A program made the position numbers and the translations under genes. From the NCBI RefSeq assembly GCF_000210895.1, contig NC_015964.1, positions 62,001-126,000 of the forward strand: a DNA stretch of 64,000 nt, read 5' to 3'. Each line of letters opens with the position of its first letter. The stretch's first letter is position 1. This stretch comes from Haemophilus parainfluenzae T3T1 (GTDB lineage Bacteria > Pseudomonadota > Gammaproteobacteria > Enterobacterales > Pasteurellaceae). The notes below the pieces were generated by a model that had not been told where the DNA came from, searched no databases, and was given only the letters and a program-made list of their open reading frames with translations. Positions 48,788-60,979 of the stretch are shown piece after piece.

Positions 48788-48847
48788 GAAAAGTGCGGTC
48801 AAAAAATCAGACGAATTAAAAACGCCGATTTTTCTGACCGCACTTTT
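48788..48847. terminator. Inverted uptake-sequence pair between mreB and mreC
   Basis: AAAAGTGCGGTCA and TGACCGCACTTTT form a long stem in the gap between mreB and mreC. The loop of about 30 bases makes a weaker terminator, but partial termination would set mreB above mreCD. Confidence 0.55.
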
Positions 48848-48852
48848 AGAAA

Positions 48853-49941
<1,089 letters not shown>

Positions 49942-50079
49942 TCATTTCTGAGCATAGAAAAAAATTGTGCTAAATGTATCAAAAAATCGAGTTTGATAAC
50001 AGGATTTTTTGCTTTGATCCTCTACACTTACCTCGCGATTTTTTCTAACAAGGTAAGTGCGGTCAATTTTAGTAGCGTT

Positions 50080-51870
50080 TTATGCCTGATTTCGGTCAGT
50101 GAATTGCCACTTACCGTTACCTAAAACCATCAATTGTTGCTGATGGAAAGCTTGCAAGGTTGAACGATGCCCCACACTAATAACCGTTGTATGAGGTAAA
50201 CATTCTTTTAATAGACGATACATATTATCTTCTAAGCCTTCATCCATACTCGCCGTGGCTTCGTCTAGGAATGCTACTTTCGGTTTATGTAATAACAAAC
50301 GAGCAAAAGCTAAGCGTTGTTGCTCACCGAGAGAAAGAATTCGTGTCCAATCTTGTTCTTGATCTAAACGATCTTGTAAATGCCCTAAAGACACTTGTTT
50401 TAATACCTCAATGATCTCATCACGATTAAAGGTCTTTTCTTCATTCGGATAAGCCAACGCAGTCAATAAGGTGCCTTGTGGTAAATAAGGTTTTTGCGAT
50501 AAGAAAAGCTGATGGGTTGGACAATACACATCCCCTTCAGAATAAGCCCAAAGTCCAGCCACAGTTCTCAACAACGTGGTTTTACCCACACCTGAATTAC
50601 CTTGAATTAATAGGGTTGAACCTTGTGGCAGTGTTAAATTTAAATTCTCAATTAAGGTTTTTCCAAATGGATTACTGATGCTTAAATCCTTAAAGATCAC
50701 GTCAGTTTCATGTTCGTGTAAATGCGACGTAGATTGACGATTCGCCATATCAATCGCATAACTAAAGCCAGTTAAACGATCTAATGTGGCTTTGTATCCG
50801 GCAAAACCATCGTAAGAATTACGGAAGAATGAAAGATTTGAATGCAACTTACCAAATACTTGTAGCGTTTGCATCAGATCGCCGAGTTTAATTTGCTTCT
50901 CGAAATAACGTCCCACTTGAATGAGTAAAGGGAACACCACGGAAACTTGGCTTACTACTAGGTTAAAACCAGAGAATTTTAAGGTTCGATAAACAATATC
51001 CCACATGTTATTGATCACTGCGCCGAATTGTTTATAAAGTTGGCTACTCTCAACTTTCTCCCCCGCATAAAATGCCACACTTTCCGCATATTCTTTGATG
51101 CGAATTAAAGAATAACGATAGTTAGCGTTTAAGCGTTCGTTGACGAAATTCAACATAATTAACGGACGCCCTAAACGGAATGCAATCGCGGTAGTGATAA
51201 TCACATAAGCAAATACCAAGAACACCATCATGCGTGGAATTTCAGTACCAAATACAATCATTGGTCCTGCTAATCCCCATAATAAGATCGTGTAAGAAAT
51301 CATGGAGGTGACGGCATCAATCACCCCGGTACTTAAAGAGAGCGTGGTTCGCACATAGGATTGCACATCTTGTTGAATACGTTGATCGGGGTTATCTAAG
51401 TTAGCGGAAACATACTGCGTTTTGTAGTACGCGCGATTATTCATCCATTTATCGACCAGCTGACCATTCAACCATTCGATCCAATCAATAGAAAAACGTT
51501 GTTCTAAATAATAGCTCAGCAATGCAGCAATCACTGAGCTTGTCGCAATCACACAAAATAGCACCATTTGATCCCAAAACACAGGCTCATTAAATTCCTG
51601 CAAGGATGTGTACATATTGTTATACCACTCAGAATGCACCAAGCTAATACGCACACTGACTAATGTCATCGCCACAATTAACAAGAAAAATAGCAAAGGT
51701 TTAATACTTCGACGTGGTGAAAGATACCCGCCCGCAAATTGCCAAAATTGTTTTCCCCAATGAGTAAAACGGACCAATAAGAAAATACTAAAGCTAAACA
51801 CAACTGCCGTCATCGCTAATGTTTTTGCTATCCATAAAAGCGAATTAATGGCCTCTTGAGCGTAATCCAT
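50080..51870 (-). CDS. SbmA/BacA-like ABC transporter with fused ATPase domain (YddA type)
   Basis: A 596-residue half-transporter. The membrane domain (about 1-350) has six helices and the family feature FTHWGKQFWQFAGGYLSP and LEQRFSIDWIEWLNGQ. The ATPase domain has Walker A LLIQGNSGVGKTTLLRTVAGL, signature LSLGEQQRLAFARLL and Walker B KVAFLDEATASMD. The start is taken as ATG 51870; a TTG two codons upstream is less likely. The substrate is unknown; relatives import peptides or very-long-chain lipid derivatives. In H. influenzae the homologue also sits next to mreB. Confidence 0.9.
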   Translation of the reverse strand: MDYAQEAINSLLWIAKTLAMTAVVFSFSIFLLVRFTHWGKQFWQFAGGYLSPRRSIKPLLFFLLIVAMTLVSVRISLVHSEWYNNMYTSLQEFNEPVFWDQMVLFCVIATSSVIAALLSYYLEQRFSIDWIEWLNGQLVDKWMNNRAYYKTQYVSANLDNPDQRIQQDVQSYVRTTLSLSTGVIDAVTSMISYTILLWGLAGPMIVFGTEIPRMMVFLVFAYVIITTAIAFRLGRPLIMLNFVNERLNANYRYSLIRIKEYAESVAFYAGEKVESSQLYKQFGAVINNMWDIVYRTLKFSGFNLVVSQVSVVFPLLIQVGRYFEKQIKLGDLMQTLQVFGKLHSNLSFFRNSYDGFAGYKATLDRLTGFSYAIDMANRQSTSHLHEHETDVIFKDLSISNPFGKTLIENLNLTLPQGSTLLIQGNSGVGKTTLLRTVAGLWAYSEGDVYCPTHQLFLSQKPYLPQGTLLTALAYPNEEKTFNRDEIIEVLKQVSLGHLQDRLDQEQDWTRILSLGEQQRLAFARLLLHKPKVAFLDEATASMDEGLEDNMYRLLKECLPHTTVISVGHRSTLQAFHQQQLMVLGNGKWQFTDRNQA

Positions 51871-52036
51871 AATCAACCTATAAAATCAAAAAAAGTGCGG
51901 TCATTTTAGGCGGTGTTTATTTTTAAGCAAGAAAAAATGTGATGGAGATAACATTTTTTGACTTTGTTACAAGCGGGTAGGAAATCAAATTGTTATAATC
52001 CAAAATAGTTAAATTTTTAATAAATTAGAGGTCGGT

Positions 52037-53689
52037 ATGAGTGAAACTGCGATTACCATTAGTTTGCTTGCCCTCGTTGCCGTAATTGGTCTATGGATCG
52101 GGCATTTTAAAATTAAAGGTGTAGGATTAGGTATTGGTGGCGTGCTATTTGGTGGTATTTTGGTTGCCCATTTTACCACGCAATATGGCATTAAACTGGA
52201 TAGCCATACGTTACATTTTGTGCAAGAGTTCGGCTTAATTCTATTTGTTTATACGATTGGTATTCAAGTAGGACCGGGCTTTTTTGCTTCCTTACGGCAA
52301 TCAGGATTAACCTTAAATGGGTTAGGAATCTTAATTGTTGCACTCGGCGCGTTAGTGACGATTCTCATTTATAAGTTTGCCGATATTCCTCTTGATGTCG
52401 CACTTGGTATTTACTCGGGTGCGGTCACAAATACCCCATCTCTCGGTGCGGGTCAGCAAATTCTTTCTGAATTAGGTATGTCGCAAACGACATCTAACAT
52501 GGGTATGGCCTATGCGATGGCTTATCCTTTTGGAATTTGCGGCATTTTACTTTCTATGTGGCTTATTCGCCTTTTCTTTAAAATTAAAGTGGATGAAGAA
52601 GCGGCAAATTTTGAAAAAGAAAGTGGCCACGACAAAGAGGCTCTCAAAAGCATGTCTCTAAAAGTCACCAATGCCAATCTCAACGGCATCCATTTGATTG
52701 AGATTCCAGGTTTTGATGATGAAGATGTAGTTTGTTCTCGCTTAAAACGAGGTGAATTAGTCATTGTGCCAAAAGCGGATACCGATGTTCAACTTGGTGA
52801 CATTTTGCATTTAGTTGGTAATCCTGAAGGCTTGAAAAAAATGCATCTTATTATCGGGGAAGAAGTTGATGTTCCGGTCGCAAGCTTGAGTGGCGAAATT
52901 CGTTCTGAACGCGTTGTGGTTACCAATGAAAAAGTATTAGGTAAAAAAATTCGTCATCTCGGCATTCATCAAAAATACGGTGTCGTCATTTCACGTTTAA
53001 ATCGTGCAGGTGTGGAATTGGTGCCAACAGCCCATACCACCCTTCAATTCGGTGACGTATTACACATGGTTGGAAAAACTGACATTCTCAACCAAGCCAT
53101 TTCAGTGATCGGGAATGCGAAACAAAAACTACTACAAGTGCAAATGTTACCAGTGTTTATTGGGATTGGCTTAGGGGTATTACTAGGCTCCATTCCTTTC
53201 TATATTCCAGGTTTCCCTGTAGCATTAAAATTAGGGCTAGCAGGCGGACCATTAGTCGTCGCGTTGATCTTGGCTCGAATTGGCTCTATAGGAAAACTCT
53301 ATTGGTTTATGCCGCCGAGTGCGAACTTGGCATTGCGCGAAATTGGTATTGTGCTCTTCCTTGCTGTAGTCGGTTTAAAATCTGGCGGTAGCTTTGTTGA
53401 CACACTCACCAATGGTTCAGGTCTTGAATGGATGGGCTACGGTATTTTTATCACACTCGTACCATTAATGATTGTAGGTGTTATTGCGCGTTTATATGCC
53501 AAATTAAATTATCTTTCACTTTGTGGTTTATTGGCGGGGTCGATGACTGATCCGCCAGCGCTCGCTTTCGCAAACGAACTGAAAGAAGGAAGTGGTGCAG
53601 CATCCCTTTCCTACGCGACGGTTTATCCTCTCACAATGTTCCTGCGGATCATTTCACCACAATTGTTAGCGATTCTTTTATGGGTTTAA
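52037..53689 (+). CDS. yidE: YidE-type (AspT/YbjL family) putative transporter
   Basis: A 550-residue membrane protein. Two sets of about five helices flank a central cytoplasmic region with two RCK_C/TrkA-C domains ([20 protein letters not shown], then [18 protein letters not shown]). The AspT-family repeats are visible as [15 protein letters not shown] and [16 protein letters not shown]. The substrate is unknown. Divergent from the ABC transporter; the intergenic region has an uptake sequence near 51890. Confidence 0.92.
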   Translation: MSETAITISLLALVAVIGLWIGHFKIKGVGLGIGGVLFGGILVAHFTTQYGIKLDSHTLHFVQEFGLILFVYTIGIQVGPGFFASLRQSGLTLNGLGILIVALGALVTILIYKFADIPLDVALGIYSGAVTNTPSLGAGQQILSELGMSQTTSNMGMAYAMAYPFGICGILLSMWLIRLFFKIKVDEEAANFEKESGHDKEALKSMSLKVTNANLNGIHLIEIPGFDDEDVVCSRLKRGELVIVPKADTDVQLGDILHLVGNPEGLKKMHLIIGEEVDVPVASLSGEIRSERVVVTNEKVLGKKIRHLGIHQKYGVVISRLNRAGVELVPTAHTTLQFGDVLHMVGKTDILNQAISVIGNAKQKLLQVQMLPVFIGIGLGVLLGSIPFYIPGFPVALKLGLAGGPLVVALILARIGSIGKLYWFMPPSANLALREIGIVLFLAVVGLKSGGSFVDTLTNGSGLEWMGYGIFITLVPLMIVGVIARLYAKLNYLSLCGLLAGSMTDPPALAFANELKEGSGAASLSYATVYPLTMFLRIISPQLLAILLWV

Positions 53690-53701
53690 TACCCTTTTAA
53701 A

Positions 53702-53727
53702 CTTGGGGCACTATCACTGCCCCAATA
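53702..53727 (+). terminator. Hairpin after the yidE-type gene
   Basis: TTGGGGCA-CTATCAC-TGCCCCAA forms an 8-bp stem 11 bases after the stop. The following sequence is AT-rich but lacks a clean T-run. Confidence 0.5.
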
Positions 53728-53842
53728 TTTATTGCCAAGCACTGTTACAACCATAAAACAATTCAAATAAAATCCGCCCTAAGCCTACCCCTTTCCCTCA
53801 TTCAATGATAGAATTCATCGCTTTATTTAAATAGGAAAAGAA

Positions 53843-54151
53843 ATGTCATTAGTTGAATTTGTAATTGATAAACTCGATGATTTAAAAGGCACCGAAATTG
53901 TGCATTTTGATGTAAAAGGCAAATCATCGATTACTGAAAATATGATTATTTGTACTGGTACATCTAGCCGCCAAGTGTCTGCTATGGCAGATAATCTTAT
54001 TGCAGAATGTAAAAAAGCCGGTTATGAAACCTTTGGTGAAGAAGGTCGTAATACGGCTGATTGGATCGTGGTCGATCTCGGTCAAACCATCGTACACATT
54101 ATGCAACGTGATGCACGTGAGATGTATCAATTAGAAAAACTTTGGGCATAA
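53843..54151 (+). CDS. rsfS: Ribosomal silencing factor RsfS
   Basis: A 102-residue protein that binds L14 and blocks subunit joining in stationary phase. Motifs: [45 protein letters not shown] and [18 protein letters not shown]. It is the first gene of the rsfS-rlmH-mrdA-rodA-rlpA-dacA cluster. Confidence 0.97.
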   Translation: MSLVEFVIDKLDDLKGTEIVHFDVKGKSSITENMIICTGTSSRQVSAMADNLIAECKKAGYETFGEEGRNTADWIVVDLGQTIVHIMQRDAREMYQLEKLWA

Positions 54152-54190
54152 GGTGCGGTCAATTTTGACTGCCTTTTAAAAGGGAAAAGG

Positions 54191-54658
54191 ATGAAAATCA
54201 CATTAATCGCTGTGGGCACAAAAATGCCAGCTTGGGTGACAACTGGATTTGAAGAATACCAACGTCGTTTTCCTAAAGATATGCCTTTTGAACTTATTGA
54301 AATCCCCGCAGGCAAACGTGGCAAAAATGCTGACATTAAACGCATCTTAGAACAAGAAGGCAAAGCAATGTTAGCGGCTTGCGGAAAAGGCAAAGTGGTG
54401 ACATTAGATATTCCTGGCAAACCTTGGACAACACCACAACTTGCTGAGCAATTAGAAGGCTGGAAAAATGATGGTCGTGATGTCTACTTACTCATTGGAG
54501 GACCTGAAGGTTTATCCCCTGAATGCAAAGCTGCGGCGGAGCAAAGCTGGTCACTTTCACCGCTCACAATGCCGCATCCATTAGTGCGTGTTGTGGTAGC
54601 AGAAAGCTTATACCGTGCCTGGTCGCTGACTACAAATCATCCTTATCACAGAGAATAA
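54191..54658 (+). CDS. rlmH: 23S rRNA pseudouridine1915 N3-methyltransferase RlmH
   Basis: A SPOUT-fold methyltransferase of 155 residues. The SAM-binding knot is visible as [15 protein letters not shown] with [15 protein letters not shown], and the C-terminus ends [10 protein letters not shown]. It follows rsfS with an uptake-sequence-like half site (GTGCGGTC) in the gap. Confidence 0.97.
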   Translation: MKITLIAVGTKMPAWVTTGFEEYQRRFPKDMPFELIEIPAGKRGKNADIKRILEQEGKAMLAACGKGKVVTLDIPGKPWTTPQLAEQLEGWKNDGRDVYLLIGGPEGLSPECKAAAEQSWSLSPLTMPHPLVRVVVAESLYRAWSLTTNHPYHRE

Positions 54659-54673
54659 CGCGTTACATTACCG

Positions 54674-56650
54674 ATGAATTTAAAGAAATTCTTTGCAGCC
54701 CCAACCAACGAACCGATCCGCGATAAAAAAGCGGAGCGGAACCTGTTTGCGCGTCGAACATTGGTAGCATTCATCGGTATTTTAGCCCTAAGTGGTGTGC
54801 TATTTGCTAATATTTACCATCTCCAAGTGGTGAATTACGACATGTACCAAACTCGCTCAAATGGTAACCGTATTAAATTGCTTCCACTTCCTCCTACTCG
54901 CGGATTGATTTATGACCGTTACGGTGAATTACTGGCAGAAAACCTCACCTTTTTCGGTTTATATATCGTGCCGGAAAAAACGGAAAATTTAGACCGCACT
55001 TTTGAAGAATTGCGCTATATTGTGGGGCTCACAGACGAAGACATTGAGCATTTCAAAAAAGAACGTCGCCGTGGCACACGTTATACACCGATTTTACTCA
55101 AACCAAGCTTAACGGAAGAACAAATCGCCCGCTTTGCAGTAAACCAGTATAAATATCCAAGCCTTGATGTTCGTCCTTATTTCAAACGAAATTACCTATA
55201 TGGCGAAGCCATGACTCACATTTTAGGTTATGTGGGACGCATTAATGACCGAGATGTTGAGCGCCTAAAAAAAGAAGAAAAATTTGCTAACTATTCCGGT
55301 TCTACGGACATGGGGAAACTGGGTATTGAACGTTATTACGAAGAACAACTCCATGGTACAACCGGTTTCGAAGAGGTTGAAATTAATAACCGTGGTAAAG
55401 TTATTCGTAAACTACGTGAACAACCAGCCACCGCGGGTAAAAGTATTCATCTGACTATCGATTTTACTCTTCAACGCTATATTATGTCGCTCCTTTCAGG
55501 TCAAAAAGGCGCTGTTGTTGTGCTTGACCCGAAAGACAACAGTGTATTAGCGATGGTTTCAACACCAAGCTATGATAATAATTTATTCGTGGATGGGATT
55601 TCCGCTAGCGATTATAAACGCTTATTAAACGACCCTGCTCGCCCACTTTATAGTCGTGCAACACAAGGGGTCTATCCACCAGCCTCTACGGTAAAACCAT
55701 TTGTTGCTGTTGCTGCATTAACGGAAGGGGTGATTACGCCTCATACCACCATTTTTGACCCAGGTTACTGGATGCTTCCAAACTCGACAAAGCGTTTCCG
55801 AGATTGGAAAAAATCAGGGCACGGCTATACGGATTTAAATAAAGCCATTACGGAATCATCGGATACCTTCTTCTATCAAACCGCCTTTAATTTAGGCATT
55901 GATCGTTTCTCTATGTGGATGAAACGCTTTGGCTTTGGTATGCCGACAGGTATTGAAATTCAAGAAGAAGCTGCGGCCAATATGCCGAGTAAAGAATGGA
56001 AACAAAAACGTTATAAAAAACCTTGGGTACAAGGCGATACGATCTCTGTGGGGATTGGACAAGGTTATTGGACGGCTACACCATTACAAGTGGCAAAAGC
56101 GACCTCTATTGTGGTCAATAACGGTAAAATTCATACGCCTCATTTAATGAAATCAGTGGAAGGCTCTATCATTGAGCCCTATCAAGACCCACTTTTATAT
56201 GAGGATATTACTGATCCGAAACAAGCTTATTGGGATGCCGCTAAACGCGGGATGTTTAATGTCGTGAATTCTGGTGCAGGAACAGGACGAAAAGCCTTTG
56301 TAGGCACTAATTACCATGTAGCTGGGAAATCCGGTACTGCACAGGTATTCAGCTTAAAAGAAAACCAAAAATATAATGCTGCAGGATTGAAAAAAGAATT
56401 GCATGATCATGCTTGGTTCACTGCTTATGCACCTTATGAAGATCCGAAATTAGTTGTCACCATTATTTTAGAAAATGCGGGGGGCGGCTCAAGTAATGCC
56501 GCGCCAATTGTGCGTCAAATTATGGATTTCTACCTAAATAAACGCTTGCCGCAAATTGAACGTCAACAAAATGCTGAAAAAGAAAAGATGACGGACCAAA
56601 CTGAGTTAGACACACCATTGCAAGAACCCCAACCAAGTGAGAATGAATAA
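54674..56650 (+). CDS. mrdA: Penicillin-binding protein 2
   Basis: The elongasome transpeptidase. The 658-residue protein has one N-terminal membrane helix ([20 protein letters not shown]), a pedestal domain ([20 protein letters not shown]) and a transpeptidase domain with the SxxK serine in [10 protein letters not shown], the SSD motif in [11 protein letters not shown], and KSGTAQVF. It overlaps rodA by one base. An uptake sequence near 54993 lies inside. Confidence 0.97.
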   Translation: MNLKKFFAAPTNEPIRDKKAERNLFARRTLVAFIGILALSGVLFANIYHLQVVNYDMYQTRSNGNRIKLLPLPPTRGLIYDRYGELLAENLTFFGLYIVPEKTENLDRTFEELRYIVGLTDEDIEHFKKERRRGTRYTPILLKPSLTEEQIARFAVNQYKYPSLDVRPYFKRNYLYGEAMTHILGYVGRINDRDVERLKKEEKFANYSGSTDMGKLGIERYYEEQLHGTTGFEEVEINNRGKVIRKLREQPATAGKSIHLTIDFTLQRYIMSLLSGQKGAVVVLDPKDNSVLAMVSTPSYDNNLFVDGISASDYKRLLNDPARPLYSRATQGVYPPASTVKPFVAVAALTEGVITPHTTIFDPGYWMLPNSTKRFRDWKKSGHGYTDLNKAITESSDTFFYQTAFNLGIDRFSMWMKRFGFGMPTGIEIQEEAAANMPSKEWKQKRYKKPWVQGDTISVGIGQGYWTATPLQVAKATSIVVNNGKIHTPHLMKSVEGSIIEPYQDPLLYEDITDPKQAYWDAAKRGMFNVVNSGAGTGRKAFVGTNYHVAGKSGTAQVFSLKENQKYNAAGLKKELHDHAWFTAYAPYEDPKLVVTIILENAGGGSSNAAPIVRQIMDFYLNKRLPQIERQQNAEKEKMTDQTELDTPLQEPQPSENE

Positions 56651-57765
56651 TGGAAGAAAAAGTGCCTTTATGCTTGCGATTATGGCAACGCTTACACATT
56701 GATTTCTTATTATTTATTGGTTTAGCTGCCATTACTGCCTATGGTATGCTTGTGCTTTATAGTGCATCTGGTGCCAGTGAAGTCATGTTCCAAAACCGTA
56801 TCATTCAGGTCATATTAGGTTTTGTTGTCATGATGATTATGGCACAGCTCCCCCCTAAATTTTATCAGCGCCTGGCCCCTTATTTATACTTGGTTGGCTT
56901 TATTATGCTGATTTTAGTTGATGCCTTCGGTACAACGAGTAAAGGGGCACAACGTTGGTTAGATCTTGGTTTTATTCGCTTTCAGCCGTCTGAAATTGTC
57001 AAACTCGCGGTACCATTAATGGTCGCCGTGTATTTAGGTAATCGTCCATTACCACCTAAAATGAGCGAAACCTTTATTGCTATCGCCATGATTATGGTGC
57101 CAACTTTACTTGTAGCCATTCAACCAGACTTAGGGACATCAATTCTGGTTAGTGCATCGGGCTTATTCGTGGTATTCTTAGCAGGCATGAGTTGGTGGCT
57201 TATTCTTGCTGCGGTAGTTGGCTTAGCGGCATTTATTCCAATCATGTGGATGTATTTAATGCATGACTACCAACGCATGCGTGTATTAACTTTACTTGAC
57301 CCAGAGAAAGATCCGCTTGGGGCGGGTTACCACATTTTGCAATCCAAAATTGCCATCGGTTCAGGCGGTATGTCAGGCAAAGGATGGATGCAAGGAACAC
57401 AATCCCAATTAGAATTTTTGCCTGAACCACACACTGATTTTATTTTTGCCGTGATGAGTGAAGAACATGGAATGGTCGGCTTTCTTATTCTGATGGCAAT
57501 TTATTTGTTTATTATTATCCGTGGCTTAATAATTGCAGTGAATGCAGAAACCTCTTTCGGGCGTATTCTTGCCGGTGCCACTACGCTGATTTTCTTTGTT
57601 TATGTCTTCGTGAATATCGGTATGGTGAGCGGTATTTTGCCTGTTGTAGGGGTGCCTTTACCACTCTTTAGCTACGGCGGTACTTCATATGTAGCCATCA
57701 TGGCGAGCTTTGGTTTAGTGATGTCCATTCATACTCACAAACCACGCTTTATGAAAGGGAACTAA
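56650..57765 (+). CDS. rodA: Peptidoglycan glycosyltransferase RodA
   Basis: The SEDS polymerase partner of PBP2. The 371-residue protein has ten helices and the SEDS features [32 protein letters not shown] and [19 protein letters not shown]. It is translationally coupled to mrdA. A hairpin (AAAGGGA/TTTCCCTTT) at about 57753-57775 overlaps its end. Confidence 0.97.
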   Translation: MEEKVPLCLRLWQRLHIDFLLFIGLAAITAYGMLVLYSASGASEVMFQNRIIQVILGFVVMMIMAQLPPKFYQRLAPYLYLVGFIMLILVDAFGTTSKGAQRWLDLGFIRFQPSEIVKLAVPLMVAVYLGNRPLPPKMSETFIAIAMIMVPTLLVAIQPDLGTSILVSASGLFVVFLAGMSWWLILAAVVGLAAFIPIMWMYLMHDYQRMRVLTLLDPEKDPLGAGYHILQSKIAIGSGGMSGKGWMQGTQSQLEFLPEPHTDFIFAVMSEEHGMVGFLILMAIYLFIIIRGLIIAVNAETSFGRILAGATTLIFFVYVFVNIGMVSGILPVVGVPLPLFSYGGTSYVAIMASFGLVMSIHTHKPRFMKGN

Positions 57766-57818
57766 TTTCCCTTTTGGCTTTCTTATAAAGAACACCGATA
57801 ATCTTGAAAGTAATAAGT

Positions 57819-58679
57819 ATGACATTAAAAAACATCTTAAAAACGACCGCACTTTTCACCTTAACAATTGGTACAAGTATTGCCGCTTTTGCTAATACAC
57901 AGAAGATGTATGGCATTCAAGGTGATTCAATGTCGATTACCACGACCGTTCAAGCACCACAAAGCTACCAAGTGGATGGTAAAACATACACGACACAAGG
58001 TGATGAAGCGAAATCCTATTCAAAAGAAGGGACAGCAAGCTATTACCACCATAAATTTAATGGTCGTAAAACAGCTAATGGTGAACGCTATAATTCGGCA
58101 CTGTTCACCGCTGCCCATAAAACGTTGCCTTTAAACTCTTATGCAGTTGTCACAAACTTGCATAATAATCGCAAAGTGATCGTGCGGATTAATGATCGCG
58201 GACCATTTAGCCATAAACGCATTATTGACTTATCACATTCTGCAGCCAAAGAGTTAGGCCTTATTTCTCGTGGTACAGGACAAGTGAGAATTGAAGCACT
58301 GCATGTGGATCATAAAGGTCAAATTTCAGGTGCTGGCGTAAAAACATTAGCTAAGCATGCTAAAACACAAGAAGCCAATGATCGTTTAGTCACCGATAAA
58401 AATAACGAAAAAAAAAATCAAAACTTAGACACCACCACAAACGATGCAAAAACTGTCTTCAAGCTAAAACTTCTCGCAGTGTCGTCAAAAAATCAAGCCG
58501 AAAGCATCATAAACAGACTCGATCTAGACGGCATAAAGGCAGAAATTAACCAAAATGGACAAAACTACGAAATTCATTTTGGTCCGCTAGCTGATCAAGC
58601 TGATGTTAATCAATTAAAAACAAAATTACAAAAAACGACCAATGGACAACCAGTAATCGTTTATACTTATAAAAACTAA
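57819..58679 (+). CDS. rlpA: RlpA-like septal/peptidoglycan protein with DPBB and SPOR domains
   Basis: A 286-residue secreted protein. The signal peptide MTLKNILKTTALFTLTIGTS ends near AAFA; there is no lipobox cysteine, unlike E. coli RlpA, so it should be soluble or non-lipidated. The double-psi barrel has GTASYYHHKFNGRKTANGE, RINDRGPF and RIIDLSHSAAKELGL. The C-terminal SPOR domain (about 210-286) starts at FKLKLLAVSSKNQAESI. An uptake sequence encodes part of the signal peptide, and an A10 tract (58408-58417) lies in the linker. A TTG at 57804 could start translation earlier. Confidence 0.9.
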   Translation: MTLKNILKTTALFTLTIGTSIAAFANTQKMYGIQGDSMSITTTVQAPQSYQVDGKTYTTQGDEAKSYSKEGTASYYHHKFNGRKTANGERYNSALFTAAHKTLPLNSYAVVTNLHNNRKVIVRINDRGPFSHKRIIDLSHSAAKELGLISRGTGQVRIEALHVDHKGQISGAGVKTLAKHAKTQEANDRLVTDKNNEKKNQNLDTTTNDAKTVFKLKLLAVSSKNQAESIINRLDLDGIKAEINQNGQNYEIHFGPLADQADVNQLKTKLQKTTNGQPVIVYTYKN

Positions 58680-58700
58680 TACGCTATTAAAGGAAAAACT

Positions 58701-59888
58701 ATGTTAAAACAATCTGCAAAATTGAAAAAAATTGTTCTATTCTCGGGATTAATGGCAGCCTCAACATTCGCTGCAGCTGAAGATCTTCAATACGGTATTG
58801 CTGTACCAGAAGTGAATGCGCAAACCTATGTTTTAATGGATTACAATTCTGGTGCGGTGCTTGCATCACTTAATCCAGATCAACGCCAATACCCTGCTTC
58901 ATTAACTAAAATGATGACTAGTTATGTGGTAGGTGCTGCATTAAAACAAGGCAAAATTCATAATGAAGATATGGTCACCATTGGCGAAAGTGCTTGGGGA
59001 AGAAACTTCCCAGATTCTTCAAAAATGTTCTTAAATTTAAATCAACAAGTATCCGTAGGTGATTTAAACAAAGGCATTATCATTGTTTCAGGTAATGATG
59101 CTTGTGTCGCAGTGGCAGAACATATTTCTGGTACCGTGGCTAACTTCGTTGATACCATGAATAAATACGTTCAACAATTTGGCTTAAAAAATACCAACTT
59201 CACTACGCCACACGGTTTAGACGATCCAAACCAATATTCAACCGCACGTGATATGGCGATTATTGGTGCGCACATTATTCGTGATTTACCGGAAGAATAT
59301 AAAATCTACGCAGAAAAAGACTTCACCTTTAACAAAATCAAACAACCTAACCGTAACGGCTTACTATGGGACAAAACCATTAATGTGGACGGTATGAAAA
59401 CAGGTCACACTAGCCAAGCAGGTTATAACCTTGTTGCATCGGCGACAAGTCCAAATAATATGCGTTTGATTTCTGTTGTGATGGGCGTACCAACCTATAA
59501 AGGTCGTGAAGTAGAAAGCAAAAAGCTCTTACAATGGGGTTTTGCTAACTTTGAAACATTAAAAGCCCACAAAGCCAATGAAAAAATTTCAACACAATCG
59601 GTTTACTACGGTGATAAAGGTGAAATTCAACTTGGTTTATTACAAGATGGCTTTATTACTGTGCCAAAAGGCAAACAAGCAGACTTAAAAGCACGTTACG
59701 AATTAGATAACAAATACTTACAAGCACCTTTAACAAAAGGTCAGGTTGTTGGTAAAATCGTTTATCAACTAGATGGCAAGGATGTGGCAATTGTTAATCT
59801 TCAAGCATTAGAAGACGTGCAAGAAGGTGGTTTCTTCGGTAAAGGTTGGGACTGGTTAGTGTTAACAATCAAAGGATTATTTGATTAA
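58701..59888 (+). CDS. dacA: D-alanyl-D-alanine carboxypeptidase (PBP5/6 family)
   Basis: It trims pentapeptides of peptidoglycan. The 395-residue precursor has a signal peptide ending FAAAEDL, the SxxK motif in YPASLTKMM, SGN in VSGNDACVA and KTG in GMKTGHTSQAG. The C-terminal amphipathic anchor is visible (GWDWLVLTIKGLFD). It follows rlpA with AAAGGA at the ribosome-binding site. Confidence 0.96.
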   Translation: MLKQSAKLKKIVLFSGLMAASTFAAAEDLQYGIAVPEVNAQTYVLMDYNSGAVLASLNPDQRQYPASLTKMMTSYVVGAALKQGKIHNEDMVTIGESAWGRNFPDSSKMFLNLNQQVSVGDLNKGIIIVSGNDACVAVAEHISGTVANFVDTMNKYVQQFGLKNTNFTTPHGLDDPNQYSTARDMAIIGAHIIRDLPEEYKIYAEKDFTFNKIKQPNRNGLLWDKTINVDGMKTGHTSQAGYNLVASATSPNNMRLISVVMGVPTYKGREVESKKLLQWGFANFETLKAHKANEKISTQSVYYGDKGEIQLGLLQDGFITVPKGKQADLKARYELDNKYLQAPLTKGQVVGKIVYQLDGKDVAIVNLQALEDVQEGGFFGKGWDWLVLTIKGLFD

Positions 59889-59995
59889 AGGCCTTGAAAA
59901 TTAACCGCACTTCCCCATTTATATCACATCAATAAATTCGTAAGGTGTGTGAACTTAACTGATTCATGCACCTTACTCTTAAATAAGGATGCAAC

Positions 59996-60274
59996 ATGAC
60001 AAACGAAAATGATTATGAAAAACTAAAAGAGTTAATGGAATTCCCCGCTGCAATGACATTTAAAGTCGCAGGTGTTAACCGTGAAGGCTTAGCGCAAGAC
60101 ATCGTTGCGGTGATACAAAAATATTTACCGGGTGATTATATTCCAAATGAAAAACGCAGCAGCAAAGGAACCTATAATTCTGTTTCAATTGATATCGTGG
60201 CACAAAACTTTGAGCAAGTAGAAACGCTTTACAAAGAGCTTGCTAAAGTTGAAGGTGTCAAAATGGTTATCTAA
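59996..60274 (+). CDS. ybeD: YbeD/UPF0250 family protein
   Basis: A 92-residue ACT-like protein, [20 protein letters not shown], ending [18 protein letters not shown]. Regulatory links to lipoate metabolism are proposed but not settled. It overlaps no gene but ends one base before lipB, the standard ybeD-lipB order. A short gap with an uptake sequence near 59905 separates it from dacA. Confidence 0.93.
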   Translation: MTNENDYEKLKELMEFPAAMTFKVAGVNREGLAQDIVAVIQKYLPGDYIPNEKRSSKGTYNSVSIDIVAQNFEQVETLYKELAKVEGVKMVI

Positions 60275-60275
60275 G

Positions 60276-60917
60276 ATGAACAAAACAGATTTAATTGTCC
60301 GTCAATTAGGATTACAAGATTATCGAGAGATCTGGCACAAAATGCAGGAATTCACCGATAATCGAAATGCAGAAACAACTGATGAAATTTGGCTTGTCGA
60401 GCATCACCCTGTTTTCACACAAGGCCAAGCCGGCAAACCAGAGCACTTATTACAAAGTAGTAATATACCTGTTGTTCAATCAGATCGTGGCGGTCAAATT
60501 ACTTATCATGGTCCAGGTCAGCAGGTGATGTATGTGCTCATTGATATTAAACGTCATGAACATTTAAATGTCCGTCAATTAGTGACCGCACTTGAACAAT
60601 CTGTCGTGGAAACCCTCGCAGACTATGGCATCGAAGGTTATCCAAAACCCGATGCACCAGGCGTATATATTGATGGCAAAAAAATCTGTTCATTAGGCTT
60701 ACGTATCCGTAAAGGGTGCTCTTTCCACGGTTTGGCATTTAATATCAATATGGATATCAATCCTTTCCATTACATTAATCCTTGTGGCTATGCAGGGCTT
60801 GAAATGTGTCAGCTTGCTGACTTTATTGGTAAAGAAAAGGCTACACTTGACAAGGTTTCCCCCAAATTAATTAAACACTTTGCCGAACTTTTGGGCTATA
60901 ATGTTACAAATTTATAA
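60276..60917 (+). CDS. lipB: Octanoyl-[ACP]:protein octanoyltransferase
   Basis: It transfers octanoate from ACP to lipoyl domains. The 213-residue protein starts [20 protein letters not shown] at 60276; a longer reading frame would overlap ybeD. Active-site features: [20 protein letters not shown], the lysine in [20 protein letters not shown] and the cysteine in [13 protein letters not shown]. An uptake sequence near 60585 lies inside. Confidence 0.97.
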   Translation: MNKTDLIVRQLGLQDYREIWHKMQEFTDNRNAETTDEIWLVEHHPVFTQGQAGKPEHLLQSSNIPVVQSDRGGQITYHGPGQQVMYVLIDIKRHEHLNVRQLVTALEQSVVETLADYGIEGYPKPDAPGVYIDGKKICSLGLRIRKGCSFHGLAFNINMDINPFHYINPCGYAGLEMCQLADFIGKEKATLDKVSPKLIKHFAELLGYNVTNL

Positions 60918-60937
60918 CATTCACTTTTATAACACAT

Positions 60938-60966
60938 TTAAAAATGCCTGAATCAGGCATTTTTCT
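60938..60966 (+). terminator. Rho-independent terminator between lipB and lipA
   Basis: AAAAATGCCTGA-ATCAGGCATTTTT followed by CTTT, 20 bases after lipB and just before the lipA ribosome-binding site (AGGAA). Confidence 0.8.
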
Positions 60967-60979
60967 TTAGGAAAGAACA

